A DNA stretch of 64,000 nucleotides from Prado023 sp963697345 (GCA_963697345.1 CAVONS010000010.1:1-64000), one strand, 5' to 3'; positions 43,659-55,638 are shown, counted from the first letter of the stretch. Numbers and translations are program-made. The notes: a model not told the origin generated them from the letters alone.

Positions 43659-45011
43659 TCAGCGCTGGGTCCGGTAGGCGGCCAGGGGGTCCTCGGACGG
43701 GTGGACCCCGGCCGACACCAGCTCGATGTCCAGGGCCTCACGGCGCATGCGGAGGTCGATGTACAGCAGGCCGGTGACCGCCGCGCTGAACGGCAGAGTG
43801 ATGATTCCCGCCACGAGAGTGGCCACGCCCGAGGCCACGACCGTGGGCAGGAATGACTCGCTGAAGCCGCTGACGAGCGTGGCGATCAGCGTGATCGGGA
43901 TCGTCACGACGGTCGTCAGCAGGCTCGTGATGACGGCGGCGAGGATCAGGATGCCCAGCACGCGCCACCAGGAGCGCCGCACCAGGACCCAGGACCGGGA
44001 CAGCGAGGTCAGGACACCTGTGCCTTCCATCACCAGCGCGGGTGAGGCCACAGCCAGCTTCACGTAGACGTACACCAGGAGGATCACGCCGCCGACGCCG
44101 ATCACCACGCCCGGGAGCACCGCCCAGGGGCCGATCGCGAAGGCGAGCGCCACGATGGATCCGATCAGGAGCCCCACGGCCACGAAGCCGCCCGCGGTGA
44201 TGATGAGGGTGACCCCGATCAACCGCAGCAGACGGGGACGCAGGGTCGCCCAGGTCTGGCTCGCGTCGAGGCGCCGGCCCAGGACCGCTGCTCCCACGAG
44301 GACGATGAACAGTCCGCTGGCCAGCACCTGCAGGAAGCCGGCGACCAGCGCTGGGACGATCTGGGCGACGCTCCCGGAGACCAGCGTGGTCAGCTCGGCG
44401 GTGATGTCGACCTCGTCAGCCGACCCCACGACGGGGGTCATGCTCTCCAGATAGCGCAGGGAGATCCACAGCCCGGCGGTCTGGATCAGGGCGGAGACCG
44501 CCGAGATGACGGCAGCCAGTCCCAGGACCGTGCGCGGGTTGCTCCGGATCAGGCTCAGGGCGCCGTCCAGGAGCTCCCCGACCCCGAGGGGGCGCAGGGG
44601 GACGATGCCGGGCTTGGGTGCTGCCGGCGGCGGACCCCAGGCTGTCGGCTGGCCCCATGCCGCGCCCGCCTGCTGGCCCGCCGGGAGTTGCCCCGGCTGC
44701 CCGTACCCGGGTGGATACGGCTGCCCGTATCCGGGGGGCCCGTATCCAGGGGGCCCGTATCCAGGGGGTGGGGCCTGCCCGTACCCGGGTGGATACGGCT
44801 GCCCGTACCCGGGGGGTGGGGCCTGCCCGTACCCAGGGGGCGGCTGACCGTATCCGGGCGGTGGTGCCTGCTCCGGTCCGACGGGTCCCCCGGGGGCCGG
44901 TGGGGGAGGTTGCTGAGCCGGCCAGGCCGGGGGTTGCTCGGGTGACCATCCCGACGGCGGGGCCCACTCACGAGGGTCCGGGGGGCCAGACGGTGGGCTC
45001 GGTTCAGACAT
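43659..45011 (-). CDS. Polytopic membrane protein with Pro/Gly/Tyr-rich N-terminus
   Basis: 450 residues from ATG 45011 (MSEPSPP); the frame is open further upstream but overlaps the divergent mtrA gene, so that start is rejected. Residues 1-140 are a low-complexity cytoplasmic tail with repeated PPGYGQ units. The rest has about six long hydrophobic segments with Gly/Val-rich helices, resembling the membrane domain found with glycerophosphodiester phosphodiesterases and DUF7544/DUF7847-type proteins (PLRPLGVGELLDGALSLIRSNPRTV start is typical). No catalytic motif is seen. It heads the operon DUF4129-DUF4350-MoxR-DUF58 and is divergent from mtrA with 67 bases between. Confidence 0.72.
   Translation of the reverse strand: MSEPSPPSGPPDPREWAPPSGWSPEQPPAWPAQQPPPPAPGGPVGPEQAPPPGYGQPPPGYGQAPPPGYGQPYPPGYGQAPPPGYGPPGYGPPGYGQPYPPGYGQPGQLPAGQQAGAAWGQPTAWGPPPAAPKPGIVPLRPLGVGELLDGALSLIRSNPRTVLGLAAVISAVSALIQTAGLWISLRYLESMTPVVGSADEVDITAELTTLVSGSVAQIVPALVAGFLQVLASGLFIVLVGAAVLGRRLDASQTWATLRPRLLRLIGVTLIITAGGFVAVGLLIGSIVALAFAIGPWAVLPGVVIGVGGVILLVYVYVKLAVASPALVMEGTGVLTSLSRSWVLVRRSWWRVLGILILAAVITSLLTTVVTIPITLIATLVSGFSESFLPTVVASGVATLVAGIITLPFSAAVTGLLYIDLRMRREALDIELVSAGVHPSEDPLAAYRTQR
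44699..44868 (-). repeat. Tandem repeat encoding PPGYGQ units
   Basis: Variants of an 18-base unit (ccgggtggatacggctgc and similar) repeat about nine times and encode Pro-Pro-Gly-Tyr-Gly-Gln/Pro in the N-terminal tail of the membrane protein. Unit lengths of 12 to 24 bases occur, so the array has expanded irregularly. Confidence 0.8.
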
Positions 45012-45078
45012 GTCCTGATCGTCCCATGTGGACAGTCGTTGGCAAGCCCATGCCCACAGGTGCCACCATGTGCCTGTG

Positions 45079-45753
45079 ATGGCGCGCGTTCTTGTGGTCG
45101 ATGACGACACCGACCTCGCAGAGATGTTGGGCATCGTCCTGCGCAGCGAGGGCATGGCACCGACGTTCTGCCACAACGGGACCGACGCGCTGTCCGCCTT
45201 CCATCGTGAGTCCCCGGACCTCGTTCTCCTGGACCTCATGCTCCCGGGGCTCGACGGCCTCGAGGTCTGCCGACGCATCCGCGCCGAGTCGACGGTTCCG
45301 ATCGTCATGCTCACCGCGCGCGGCGACACCCTGGACATCGTCGAGGGGCTCCAGGCCGGAGCAGACGACTACATCGTCAAGCCGTTCAAGCCCAAGGAGC
45401 TGGTCGCCCGGATCGATGCTCGGCTTCGCCGCCTCGAGGAGACCGCCAGTGAGGTGCTGCAGATCGGTGATGTGACCATCGACCGTGGGGCCCACCTGGT
45501 CTCTCGCAGTGGTGAGCCCATCGCGGTCACCCCCCTGGAGTTCGACCTGCTCTGCGCGCTGGCCGGCCGACCCGGTTTCGCCTTCACCAGGGAGCAGCTC
45601 CTCGCCGATGTGTGGGGCTACCAGCACGCGGGGGACACACGGTTGGTCAACGTGCATGTCCAGAGGCTGCGCGGGAAGGTCGAGATCGACCCCGAGCAGC
45701 CCGAGGTGATCGTGACCGTGCGCGGCGTCGGCTACCGCGCCGGGCCTCCGTGA
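45079..45753 (+). CDS. mtrA: Response regulator MtrA
   Basis: 224 residues from ATG 45079 (a GTG three bases earlier is also possible). Receiver domain: acidic pair Asp8-Asp10, phosphoacceptor Asp52 in LLDLMLPG, Thr79 and Lys101 (DDYIVKPF). The OmpR-type winged-helix domain follows, with LTPLEFDLLCALA-like and VWGYQHAGDTRLVNVHVQRLR segments that are almost invariant in MtrA. It is the essential actinobacterial regulator of cell division, wall hydrolases and osmotic response, phosphorylated by MtrB. Its stop overlaps the mtrB start (TGATG). Identification rests on sequence plus the mtrB-lpqB context. Confidence 0.95.
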   Translation: MARVLVVDDDTDLAEMLGIVLRSEGMAPTFCHNGTDALSAFHRESPDLVLLDLMLPGLDGLEVCRRIRAESTVPIVMLTARGDTLDIVEGLQAGADDYIVKPFKPKELVARIDARLRRLEETASEVLQIGDVTIDRGAHLVSRSGEPIAVTPLEFDLLCALAGRPGFAFTREQLLADVWGYQHAGDTRLVNVHVQRLRGKVEIDPEQPEVIVTVRGVGYRAGPP

Positions 45754-47291
45754 TGCTCGACCAGCTCCGAGCTGTCCCGACCCACCTCAGGGGGCGCTGG
45801 CGCCAGTCCCTGCGGTTCCGGGTCGTGGCGGGCACGATCGTGGGGTCGACCCTTGTCCTGCTGCTGCTGTTCGCCGCGCTCCTGGGCAACATCTCAGCGG
45901 GCGTCCTGGGCTCCAAGGAGAGCAGCGCGCTGGCTGAGGCGACGGCCGCACGCAGCGAGGCCCAACGGATCCTGGATGCCACGCCGGCGCGGGGAGACGA
46001 CGTCCCTGTGTCGCGGACCATCGACGCGGTCGTGGCCGCGATGGCCGCACGCGGCGCGCAGGCTGGCCTGTTCGAGGTGCTCATGCTGTCCTCAGAGCCT
46101 GCTGGCCTCAGCGCCACCCCCGAGCGGGGCACCAACCTCGTCTCAGAGACCAGCGTGCCCTCGGAGTTGCGCGAGGTGGTCTCCGGTGCCCAGCGCCAGG
46201 CTTGGACCTACACCACGATCCGCTACACCGACGGCCGCGAGGTCCCCGGTTTCCTCGTGGGCGCTCCCCTGGCGGTGCGTGGTGTGGGTCCCTACGAGCT
46301 CTACCAGCTCTTCCCGTTGGACACCGAGGAGGAGACCCTCGCCCTGGTCCGCAACGCCACGACCGGTGCTGGCTTCCTGATCATCCTCGGGCTGGCGGCC
46401 CTGGCCGCTGGGGTGACGTTCATGATCGTCGCCCCGGTCCACGAGGCCGCGCGCACCGCACGTCGGTTCTCCTCCGGACACCTCGAGGCCCGGATGCGGG
46501 TTCGAGGTGAGGACGACCTGGCCCAGCTGGCGATCAGCTTCAACGAGATGGCCGGGACCCTGCAGTCACAGATCGATGAGCTGGAGAAGCTGTCCTCGGT
46601 CCAGCAGCAGTTCGTCGGCGACGTGTCCCACGAGCTGCGCACTCCCCTCACCACGGTCCGGATGGCCGCAGACCTCCTGCACGACAAGCGCGACGAGCTG
46701 CCGCCCAGCGATGCGCGCGCCGTGGAGCTCCTGCAGAACCAGCTCAACCGCTTCGAGGCGCTGCTGGCCGACCTGCTCGAGACCTCGCGGCAGGATGCGG
46801 GGTCGGTGCGCCTCGACTACGAGGACGTGGACCTGCGTCTGGTGGCCGAACGCGTCGTGGCTGGGCTCGAACCCCTGGCCACCGAGCTCGGGAGCCCGGT
46901 CGCGGTGCGCGGCCTGGCCACGCTGGTCGTGCCCTGCGATCGACAACGGGTCGAGCGGATCCTGGCGAACTTGATCTCCAACGGCCTCGAGCACGGACAG
47001 GGCCGGCCCGTGGCGGTCGAGGTCAGCTGCGATGGCCAGGAGGCCCAGATCTCGGTGACCGACCAGGGGGTCGGACTGTCGCAGGAGGCGTTGGCCCAGG
47101 TGTTCACGCGCTTCTGGCGGGCCGACCCCTCGCGTGTCCGACGCGTCGGGGGAACCGGGCTCGGGTTGTCGATCGCGCTGGGTGACGCCCGGGCCCATGG
47201 CGGGACCCTGTCGGCCTCTGGCGCGCCGGGCGACGGGGCCACGTTCACCCTGCGGCTCCCGGCGCACCCCGAGGGAGTGGTGGTCCCATGA
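45753..47291 (+). CDS. mtrB: Sensor histidine kinase MtrB
   Basis: 512 residues from ATG 45753. Helix 1 (about 22-46) and helix 2 (about 200-228) bracket an extracytoplasmic sensor domain. A HAMP linker (ARRFSSGHLEARMRVRGED) leads to the H box DVSHELRTPLT with phosphorylated His293, the N box LISNGLEHG, G1 DQGVGLS, F FTRFWRADP and G2 GGTGLGLSI. It phosphorylates MtrA. Its stop overlaps the lpqB ATG by four bases, as in most actinobacteria. Confidence 0.95.
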   Translation: MLDQLRAVPTHLRGRWRQSLRFRVVAGTIVGSTLVLLLLFAALLGNISAGVLGSKESSALAEATAARSEAQRILDATPARGDDVPVSRTIDAVVAAMAARGAQAGLFEVLMLSSEPAGLSATPERGTNLVSETSVPSELREVVSGAQRQAWTYTTIRYTDGREVPGFLVGAPLAVRGVGPYELYQLFPLDTEEETLALVRNATTGAGFLIILGLAALAAGVTFMIVAPVHEAARTARRFSSGHLEARMRVRGEDDLAQLAISFNEMAGTLQSQIDELEKLSSVQQQFVGDVSHELRTPLTTVRMAADLLHDKRDELPPSDARAVELLQNQLNRFEALLADLLETSRQDAGSVRLDYEDVDLRLVAERVVAGLEPLATELGSPVAVRGLATLVVPCDRQRVERILANLISNGLEHGQGRPVAVEVSCDGQEAQISVTDQGVGLSQEALAQVFTRFWRADPSRVRRVGGTGLGLSIALGDARAHGGTLSASGAPGDGATFTLRLPAHPEGVVVP

Positions 47292-49018
47292 GGGCCGGAC
47301 TCGTGGTCCGGGCGGTCCGGCGGGGGGCCGTGGTCATGGTGGGAGCCGGGCTCGTGGCCTGCTCGACCGTTCCCACCTCAGGACCCATCGAGCAGGGCCC
47401 CGTGCTGGACGCGGGGGAGTCGGCCCAGTTCATCCGGGTGATCGCAGCGCCGCCGAGTGCGGGAGCGGGCCCCAAGGAGATCGTCCGCGGATTCCTGGAG
47501 GCCAACGCCAGCCTTGAGGCGGACCACGCGATCGCCCGCCGCTATCTGACCCCGAGTGCCGCAGAGGCCTGGGACCCGGATGCGTCGACCACCATCTACG
47601 AGCAGGCCTCCTTGACGCTGTCCGGCGACTCAGCGGAGGCCATCACGGCCACGATGGCGGTCAGCGGCAGGTTGGCCGCCAATGGGTCGCTGGAGACCGT
47701 CGATCCGGCCGAGACCGAGGATCAGGTCTATCGGCTCGAGCAGGTCAGTGAGGACTCCTCCCGGGTCCCCGAGTGGCGGATCGCCGATCCCACTCCGGGG
47801 GTGCTCATCAGCGACGTGGACCTGCGCCGGGCCTATCGGGAGTACCAGGTCCACTTCCCCTCAGAGCGCAGCACCGTGCTCGTGCCCGAGGCACGGCTCC
47901 TGCCCGTCCTGGGTCCCAGCCTGCCCACGGCGCTGGCCGAGCAGGTGCTCGCTGGCCCGGCGGAGTGGCTCGCGCGGGGGGTCCGGACCGGACCGCCGAT
48001 CGGTACGGGTCTGGCGCTGGGGGCGGTCCCAGTCGACGACGGGGTCGCCGTCGTGGACCTGACCGACCAAGCACTGGCTGCCACGGATGCGCAGCGCCGA
48101 GATCTCGCGGCCCAGCTCACCTGGACGCTGACCCAGGTCCCGGGGGTCGCCTTCGTCCAGCTTCGAGCCGGGGGAGAGCCCCTCGACGTCCCCGGGGCTC
48201 CGGAGCTGATGGATCGAAGCGTGTGGGGCGACCGCGATCCGGACGCCCTGTCCCGGAGTGGGCCGGCTGCCACTGGTCTGCCCTACTACACGCTTGAGGG
48301 GTCAGCAGTGGTCAGGGTGTCGGGGTCCAATCGAGCGGCGCTGACCATCAACGTGCCCGAGGCTGGTACTTCGACGCATCTGGGGGTGTCCCTGGACCAG
48401 CGCAGCGCTGCGGTCGTCTCGGCGGACCGCAGCACCCTCTGGGTCATCCCGCTCGTGGGATCCGAGGACGAGACCGGAGTTGAGGGTCGCGACCTCTCCG
48501 GTCCGAGCTTCGACGTGGATGGCCGGCCGTGGTTCACCGATGCCGGGCGCGTCCTGCGGCTCGAGTCCGGGACTGAGGCGCAGGAGGTGCTGATCAGGTC
48601 TGAGGACTTCACGGCGAAGGTCTCGTCGGTCCACCTCGCGCGCGATGGTGCCCGGATCCTGCTCGTGGCCGGCGGTGAGCTGCACCTGGGCGTGATCCAC
48701 CTGGAGGGCGACGAAGTCGTGATCGGCTCGGTGCGCAGGATCGCCACGTCCATCGATGGGGTCCTGGATGCCACCTGGCGTGACTCGGTCACGCTCGAGG
48801 TGCTGGCTCCCGTCGAATCCGGCGGGCTGCAGGTCGTACGAGTCGCCGTGGGCAGCGGGCAGGCCCAGCAGTTGGGCGCGCCGCCGGTGCCGCAGGAGGT
48901 CGCAGGCGCGCCCGGGGTTCCGACGCTGGTCTCCACGCAGGAGGGCAACCTCTTCGGCAACGTGGGGCTCCAATGGCGCGAGCAGGGTCCGGCCAGGTCC
49001 GTGGCCTACCCGGGATGA
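47288..49018 (+). CDS. lpqB: Lipoprotein LpqB, GerMN domain
   Basis: 576 residues. A lipoprotein signal ends in the lipobox LVAC with lipidated Cys25. A GerMN (spore germination-like) domain lies at about 190-310 (AEQVLAGPAEWLARGV, VAVVDLTDQAL, LTWTLTQVPGVAFVQL), followed by a beta-propeller-like C-terminal half. LpqB modulates MtrB on the outer face of the membrane in mycobacteria. Coupled by ATGA overlap to mtrB and 13 bases before comFC. Confidence 0.92.
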   Translation: MRAGLVVRAVRRGAVVMVGAGLVACSTVPTSGPIEQGPVLDAGESAQFIRVIAAPPSAGAGPKEIVRGFLEANASLEADHAIARRYLTPSAAEAWDPDASTTIYEQASLTLSGDSAEAITATMAVSGRLAANGSLETVDPAETEDQVYRLEQVSEDSSRVPEWRIADPTPGVLISDVDLRRAYREYQVHFPSERSTVLVPEARLLPVLGPSLPTALAEQVLAGPAEWLARGVRTGPPIGTGLALGAVPVDDGVAVVDLTDQALAATDAQRRDLAAQLTWTLTQVPGVAFVQLRAGGEPLDVPGAPELMDRSVWGDRDPDALSRSGPAATGLPYYTLEGSAVVRVSGSNRAALTINVPEAGTSTHLGVSLDQRSAAVVSADRSTLWVIPLVGSEDETGVEGRDLSGPSFDVDGRPWFTDAGRVLRLESGTEAQEVLIRSEDFTAKVSSVHLARDGARILLVAGGELHLGVIHLEGDEVVIGSVRRIATSIDGVLDATWRDSVTLEVLAPVESGGLQVVRVAVGSGQAQQLGAPPVPQEVAGAPGVPTLVSTQEGNLFGNVGLQWREQGPARSVAYPG

Positions 49019-49031
49019 GGTCGCCGCACTG

Positions 49032-49740
49032 ATGGGGCACGCCGCGTCGTGGTGGGCTCAGGTCGCGCAGGTGGCCCTCGACCTCGTGGTCCCGCAGCAG
49101 TGTGCCGGATGCGGGCGCCCCGGGCAGGTGTGGTGCGGGTCCTGCGCGCAGGTGTGCGCTGCCGGGACGCTGGCCGTGCCGCTGGCCGTGCCGAGCCGAG
49201 CTGCGTGTGACCATGCCGGGCCAGCCGGGCGAGCCGTGGTGGCCTTCAAGGACGAACACGTGCGCCGGCTGGCGGGTCCGTTGGCGCGATCTGCTGGCTG
49301 CTGCGATCGTCGATGCCCTCGACGATGTCGGTGCCTCTCGCCGAACACCGGTCTGGTTGGTGCCGATCCCCTCGCGGCCCGGCGCGGTCCGTGCCCGTGG
49401 GGCGGACCACACCAGCGTGCTCGCCGGGCGGGCTGCCCGCGTCCTGCGTGGCCGCGGAGTACCGGCACATCGATGCCCGGCGCTCTCCCAGGTGAGGGCC
49501 AGCCGGGACCAGGTGGGGCTCACGCGAGGGCAGCGGCGGGTCAACGTGGAGCACACGATGCGAGCCCGCGAGGTCCCGTCCGGGGTGATCGTCCTGGTCG
49601 ACGACGTGTCCACCACCGGGGCCACCCTCGACGAAGGGATCAGGGCCCTGGGCAGGGCCGGTGCCGTGGTCGCATGCGCGGCCACCGTGACCTGGTCCAC
49701 GGGGGCCCGGCGCCGCGCGTCAACTCCGGACCGGGACTAG
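49032..49740 (+). CDS. comFC: ComF-family phosphoribosyltransferase, one +1 frameshift
   Basis: ATG 49032, 13 bases after lpqB. The first frame encodes the zinc finger (CAGCGRPGQVWCGSC) and runs to VAFKDEHVRRLAGPLAR near 49286. There the frame shifts by +1 and continues DLLAAAIVDALDDV, PVWLVPIPSRPGAVRARG and the PRTase loop VILVDDVSTTGATLDEG to a stop at 49740. Removing one base gives 235 residues, the normal ComFC length. ComFC is needed for DNA uptake in competent bacteria; in actinobacteria its role is unclear. Conserved place between lpqB and hpf. A consensus error is as likely as a real mutation. Confidence 0.82.
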
Positions 49741-49807
49741 CGTTGCAGGTGCGGGAGGCAGCCAACATGTCGGCGTCGTGAGGCGTCGGCCAACGGTCGG
49801 AGGACAT

Positions 49808-50419
49808 GTGGATATCGTTGTCAGGGGTCGTCATCTGGATGTGTCGGATCGCTTCCGGGAGCACGTGGTGGGCAAGGTGGCACGTGTCGATCGATTTGGC
49901 CTGCCGATAGCGAACGTGGACGTCGAGGTCTCCTACGAGCCCAATCCGAGGCAGTCGGATCGCGCCTTCGAGGTGGAGCTCACCTGTCGGGGCACAGGGC
50001 CGGTGATCCGGGCGGAGGCCCATGCCCAGGACAAGTACGCGGCCACGGACATAGCCCTGGCCCGCCTCGAGGAGAGGCTTCGTCGGGCTGCGGATCGCAA
50101 GCGGAACCGTCGCGCGGCCAAGGTGACTGTTGTCGCAGCCGGACAGGCACTGCCCCTTCCGGAGGCGCCTGATGACTCGGCCGATGAGGCAGACGCCGTC
50201 GATGACGGGACCGTGTGGGCTGAGGGCCCCATCGTTGTTCGCCTCAAGGAGCACACGGCTGAGCCGATGACCGTGGCCCAGGCCGTGGAATCCCTGGAGC
50301 TCGTCGGCCACGACTTCTACCTCTTCCGGGACAGCGAATCGGGGGCTGCCTCCGTGCTCTACCACCGCCGCGGCTACAACTACGGGCTGCTGCGGCTGGA
50401 GGCTGGGACCGACGGCTAG
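49808..50419 (+). CDS. hpf: Ribosome hibernation-promoting factor (long form)
   Basis: 203 residues from GTG 49808, with GGAGG four bases upstream. The N-terminal domain (1-100) binds the 30S decoding region: DIVVRGRHLDVSDRFREHV and AEAHAQDKYAATDIALARLEERL are typical. A variable acidic linker (115-140) leads to the C-terminal dimerisation domain (about 143-200; EPMTVAQAVESLELVGHDFYLFRD, YHRRGYNYGLLRL), so this is the long form that makes 100S ribosome dimers. Conserved position upstream of secA. Confidence 0.92.
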   Translation: MDIVVRGRHLDVSDRFREHVVGKVARVDRFGLPIANVDVEVSYEPNPRQSDRAFEVELTCRGTGPVIRAEAHAQDKYAATDIALARLEERLRRAADRKRNRRAAKVTVVAAGQALPLPEAPDDSADEADAVDDGTVWAEGPIVVRLKEHTAEPMTVAQAVESLELVGHDFYLFRDSESGAASVLYHRRGYNYGLLRLEAGTDG

Positions 50420-50483
50420 GCCGTTCAGCCGTGACGTCCGGGGGCCCCGCGGTCAGGGGCGTCCGTCGGGCGCCCCTGCGAAG

Positions 50484-51113
50484 GTGCTCGTCGCCGATAC
50501 CGAGCCGGTGTTCGCGGCCGGGGCTGTGTCGATCCTCGCGGGCGCCGGTTTCGACCCGGTGCTGGCCCCGGGTGGGCAGCCGTTGGTGGCACAGGTGCGG
50601 GCCCTGCGACCCAGCGCCCTGCTCGTGGACGCGGCCCTGGGAGCGCGCCCATACGCCGTGGACCTGGTGGCCGAGGTCATCGCGGCCGCCCCGGAGGTCG
50701 CCGTCGTCGTGCTGGTCCGGCGGTCCCAGGCCGCAGGCATGCTGCCCTCCATGGAGGCCGGCACCCGCGCGCTGGCCCATCGCCAGTGCACGCCCGAGGA
50801 GTTGGTGGCCGCTGTGGTGGCAGCGGTGGGGGGCCAGAACTGGGTGGCGTCGGCCCTGTCCGGCGTCCTGCGCGGCGAGCTCCTGTCCGAGGTGTCCGGA
50901 CAGCGCACCCCAGAGCTCAGTCCCCGTGAGCTGGAGGTGCTGCGTGTCATGGCTACCGGGGCCACCAACAGCCAGATCGGCCAGAGCCTCGGGATCAGCC
51001 AGCACACGGTCCGCAACCACGTCCAGTCGGTGATGCGCAAGCTCGATGTGGCCACCCGCACCGACGCTGTGGCCACGGGCCTGCGCACAGGTCTGGTGGA
51101 GCTGCCCGGCTGA
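50484..51113 (+). CDS. LuxR-family regulator with degenerate receiver domain
   Basis: 209 residues from GTG 50484. The C-terminal LuxR helix-turn-helix (about 143-205) is complete: LSPRELEVLRVMATG, NSQIGQSLGISQHTVRNHVQ, MRKLDVATRTDAV. The N-terminal half has the receiver fold outline (VLVADTEPVFAAGAVSIL) but the second acidic residue is Thr, the switch Thr/Ser after VVVLV is missing and the conserved Lys is not evident; only the Asp in ALLVDAALG remains. It is probably an orphan regulator not controlled by normal phosphorylation. No histidine kinase is adjacent. Regulators of this kind lie between hpf and secA in several actinobacteria. Confidence 0.85.
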   Translation: MLVADTEPVFAAGAVSILAGAGFDPVLAPGGQPLVAQVRALRPSALLVDAALGARPYAVDLVAEVIAAAPEVAVVVLVRRSQAAGMLPSMEAGTRALAHRQCTPEELVAAVVAAVGGQNWVASALSGVLRGELLSEVSGQRTPELSPRELEVLRVMATGATNSQIGQSLGISQHTVRNHVQSVMRKLDVATRTDAVATGLRTGLVELPG

Positions 51114-51259
51114 GCGGGAGTCCTGACTGCCCCATCGCCCCCGGACGTGACGCGGTGCTGGGGGCGGGTCGCCTGCGCCCGGCGGCGACTACCATGGGAA
51201 CCCATACCCGCGCAGCACAGCCGCGGGGGACGTGCACCCGAGTTGCGAGAGGGGCCTGC

Positions 51260-54160
<2,901 letters not shown>

Positions 54161-54168
54161 CACCGGGT

Positions 54169-54185
54169 TGGGCCATCCGGGCCCA
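54169..54185 (+). terminator. Short hairpin after secA
   Basis: tgggcc-atccg-ggccca: 6-bp stem, 5-base loop, 8 bases after the stop. No T-run. The rest of the 54161-54350 spacer holds only the -10 box of the next gene. Confidence 0.35.
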
Positions 54186-54338
54186 TCAGGTCAAGGGCAG
54201 GCTGCTGACGGACGACGTCATGAGGGCGCTGACCGGGTGGGGCCCCGGAGTCAAGTTGTGACGACGCGATGAGCGGACGCCGCTGAGGCCCCCCGGCAGC
54301 CGACCACGCAGCATGCGGGCGGACCCGCTGATCGCGCC

Positions 54339-54344
54339 TAGAAT
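54339..54344 (+). promoter_or_regulatory. -10 box of leaderless tsaC/sua5 transcript
   Basis: TAGAAT, 6 bases, then the GTG start at 54351. There is no ribosome site, so the mRNA probably begins at or next to the start codon. Confidence 0.6.
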
Positions 54345-54350
54345 TCCGGC

Positions 54351-55505
54351 GTGGAGGTGCCCCTGCTCGCCGGTCTGCTCGCCGACGGTGCCGTGGATCC
54401 GATCGTGGCCCAGCGGGTCGCCCGTGCGTGGCTCGCCGGAGGCCTGGTCGGCCTACCCACCGAGACCGTGTACGGGCTGTCCGCCGACGCCCAGGACGCT
54501 GAGGCGGTGGGGCGGGTCTATGCGGTCAAGGGACGCCCGACCGATCATCCGCTCATCGTCCACGTGCAGGGCGCTGCGGCCCTGGCCGGGTGGTCCCTGG
54601 GCCCGAATCCGGCCGCCGAACGCCTGGCCGACGCCTTCTGGCCAGGCGCCCTGACGTTGGTCGTGTGCCGCAGCCAGCGCGCCAGCGACAAGATCACCGG
54701 TGGCCAGGACACGGTGGCACTGCGCTGCCCGGACCACCCCGTGGCGCTGGCGTGCCTGCGTGCACTGGCCGACGAGTCCGGTGATCCGGCCCGTGGGGTG
54801 GCGGCTCCCAGCGCCAACCGTTTCGGTCGGGTCAGTCCGACGCGGGCCTCGGACGTGCTCGACGAGGTGGGCGCCCGTCTGGATCCCGCCCGCGACCTCG
54901 TGGTCGACGGCGGACCCTGCCGGATCGGTGTGGAGTCCACGATCGTCGACTGCACGGCCGTCCCCCCGCGGGTCCTACGCCTCGGCGCGATCAGCCAGCA
55001 GCAGATCGATGAGGTGCTGGCGGCCCCAGCCCCCGAGCCGGGGTCCGCAACGCCGGCCGAGGTGGACGGATCTGTCGCCGAACCCGCGGTCACCGTCGCT
55101 GTGCGGGCGCCGGGGACGCTGGAGGCGCACTACTCGCCGCAGGCCCGGGTAGTGCTCGTGGAGCGGACTGCGATCGGTCCGCGGCCGCCGGACCGCAGCA
55201 TCGACGCGCATGATCCATGCAGGTTGCTGACCCTGGAAGGGCAACAACTCGCACGGATCACGGAGCTGGCGGGGGCCGGTGGGGTCGGGTTGATCGCCCC
55301 CGCGGACCTCACGACGCCCGGCGGATGGACGCGGCTCTCGGCCCCCGGGACCAGCGATGAGTACGCCCGGGATCTCTACGCGGCCCTGCGGCGGGCCGAC
55401 GAGCTGGGCGTGACCACGGTGGTCGCGGTGCTGCCCGATCCGGCCGAGGGTCCGCTCGCCCACGCAGTGCGCGACCGGCTGGCCCGCGCCGCCCACGGCG
55501 ACTGA
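54351..55505 (+). CDS. sua5: L-threonylcarbamoyladenylate synthase (Sua5 type)
   Basis: 384 residues from GTG 54351. The N-terminal YrdC/TsaC domain (about 20-210) has GLPTETVYGLS, KGRPTDHPLIVHV, FWPGALTLVV, APSANRFGRVSPT and GVESTIVDC. A linker leads to the C-terminal Sua5 domain (about 255-380; APGTLEAHYSPQARVVLV), which distinguishes Sua5 from short TsaC. It makes threonylcarbamoyl-AMP from Thr, bicarbonate and ATP for the t6A37 modification of tRNAs reading ANN codons. It is transcribed alone, between hairpins on both sides. Many actinobacteria carry the short TsaC form, so the long form is worth noting. Confidence 0.92.
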   Translation: MEVPLLAGLLADGAVDPIVAQRVARAWLAGGLVGLPTETVYGLSADAQDAEAVGRVYAVKGRPTDHPLIVHVQGAAALAGWSLGPNPAAERLADAFWPGALTLVVCRSQRASDKITGGQDTVALRCPDHPVALACLRALADESGDPARGVAAPSANRFGRVSPTRASDVLDEVGARLDPARDLVVDGGPCRIGVESTIVDCTAVPPRVLRLGAISQQQIDEVLAAPAPEPGSATPAEVDGSVAEPAVTVAVRAPGTLEAHYSPQARVVLVERTAIGPRPPDRSIDAHDPCRLLTLEGQQLARITELAGAGGVGLIAPADLTTPGGWTRLSAPGTSDEYARDLYAALRRADELGVTTVVAVLPDPAEGPLAHAVRDRLARAAHGD

Positions 55506-55566
55506 CCCGAGCGACTTGGGGGGGCCGACGGGTCAGGGCGCCGCGGTTCTGGCCGGAACATGATCG

Positions 55567-55603
55567 TGGGGCTGGGCGCAGTTCTTGCTCGCGCCCAGCC
55601 CCA
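55567..55603. terminator. Strong hairpin between convergent genes
   Basis: Perfect 13-bp arms (tggggctgggcgc at 55567-55579 and its complement at 55591-55603) with an 11-base loop (agttcttgctc). It lies between the sua5 stop and the stop of the converging secreted-protein gene and could serve both. Confidence 0.75.
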
Positions 55604-55638
55604 ACGGGTTGATCAGGTGCCGGAGACCCGGCCGTGGT

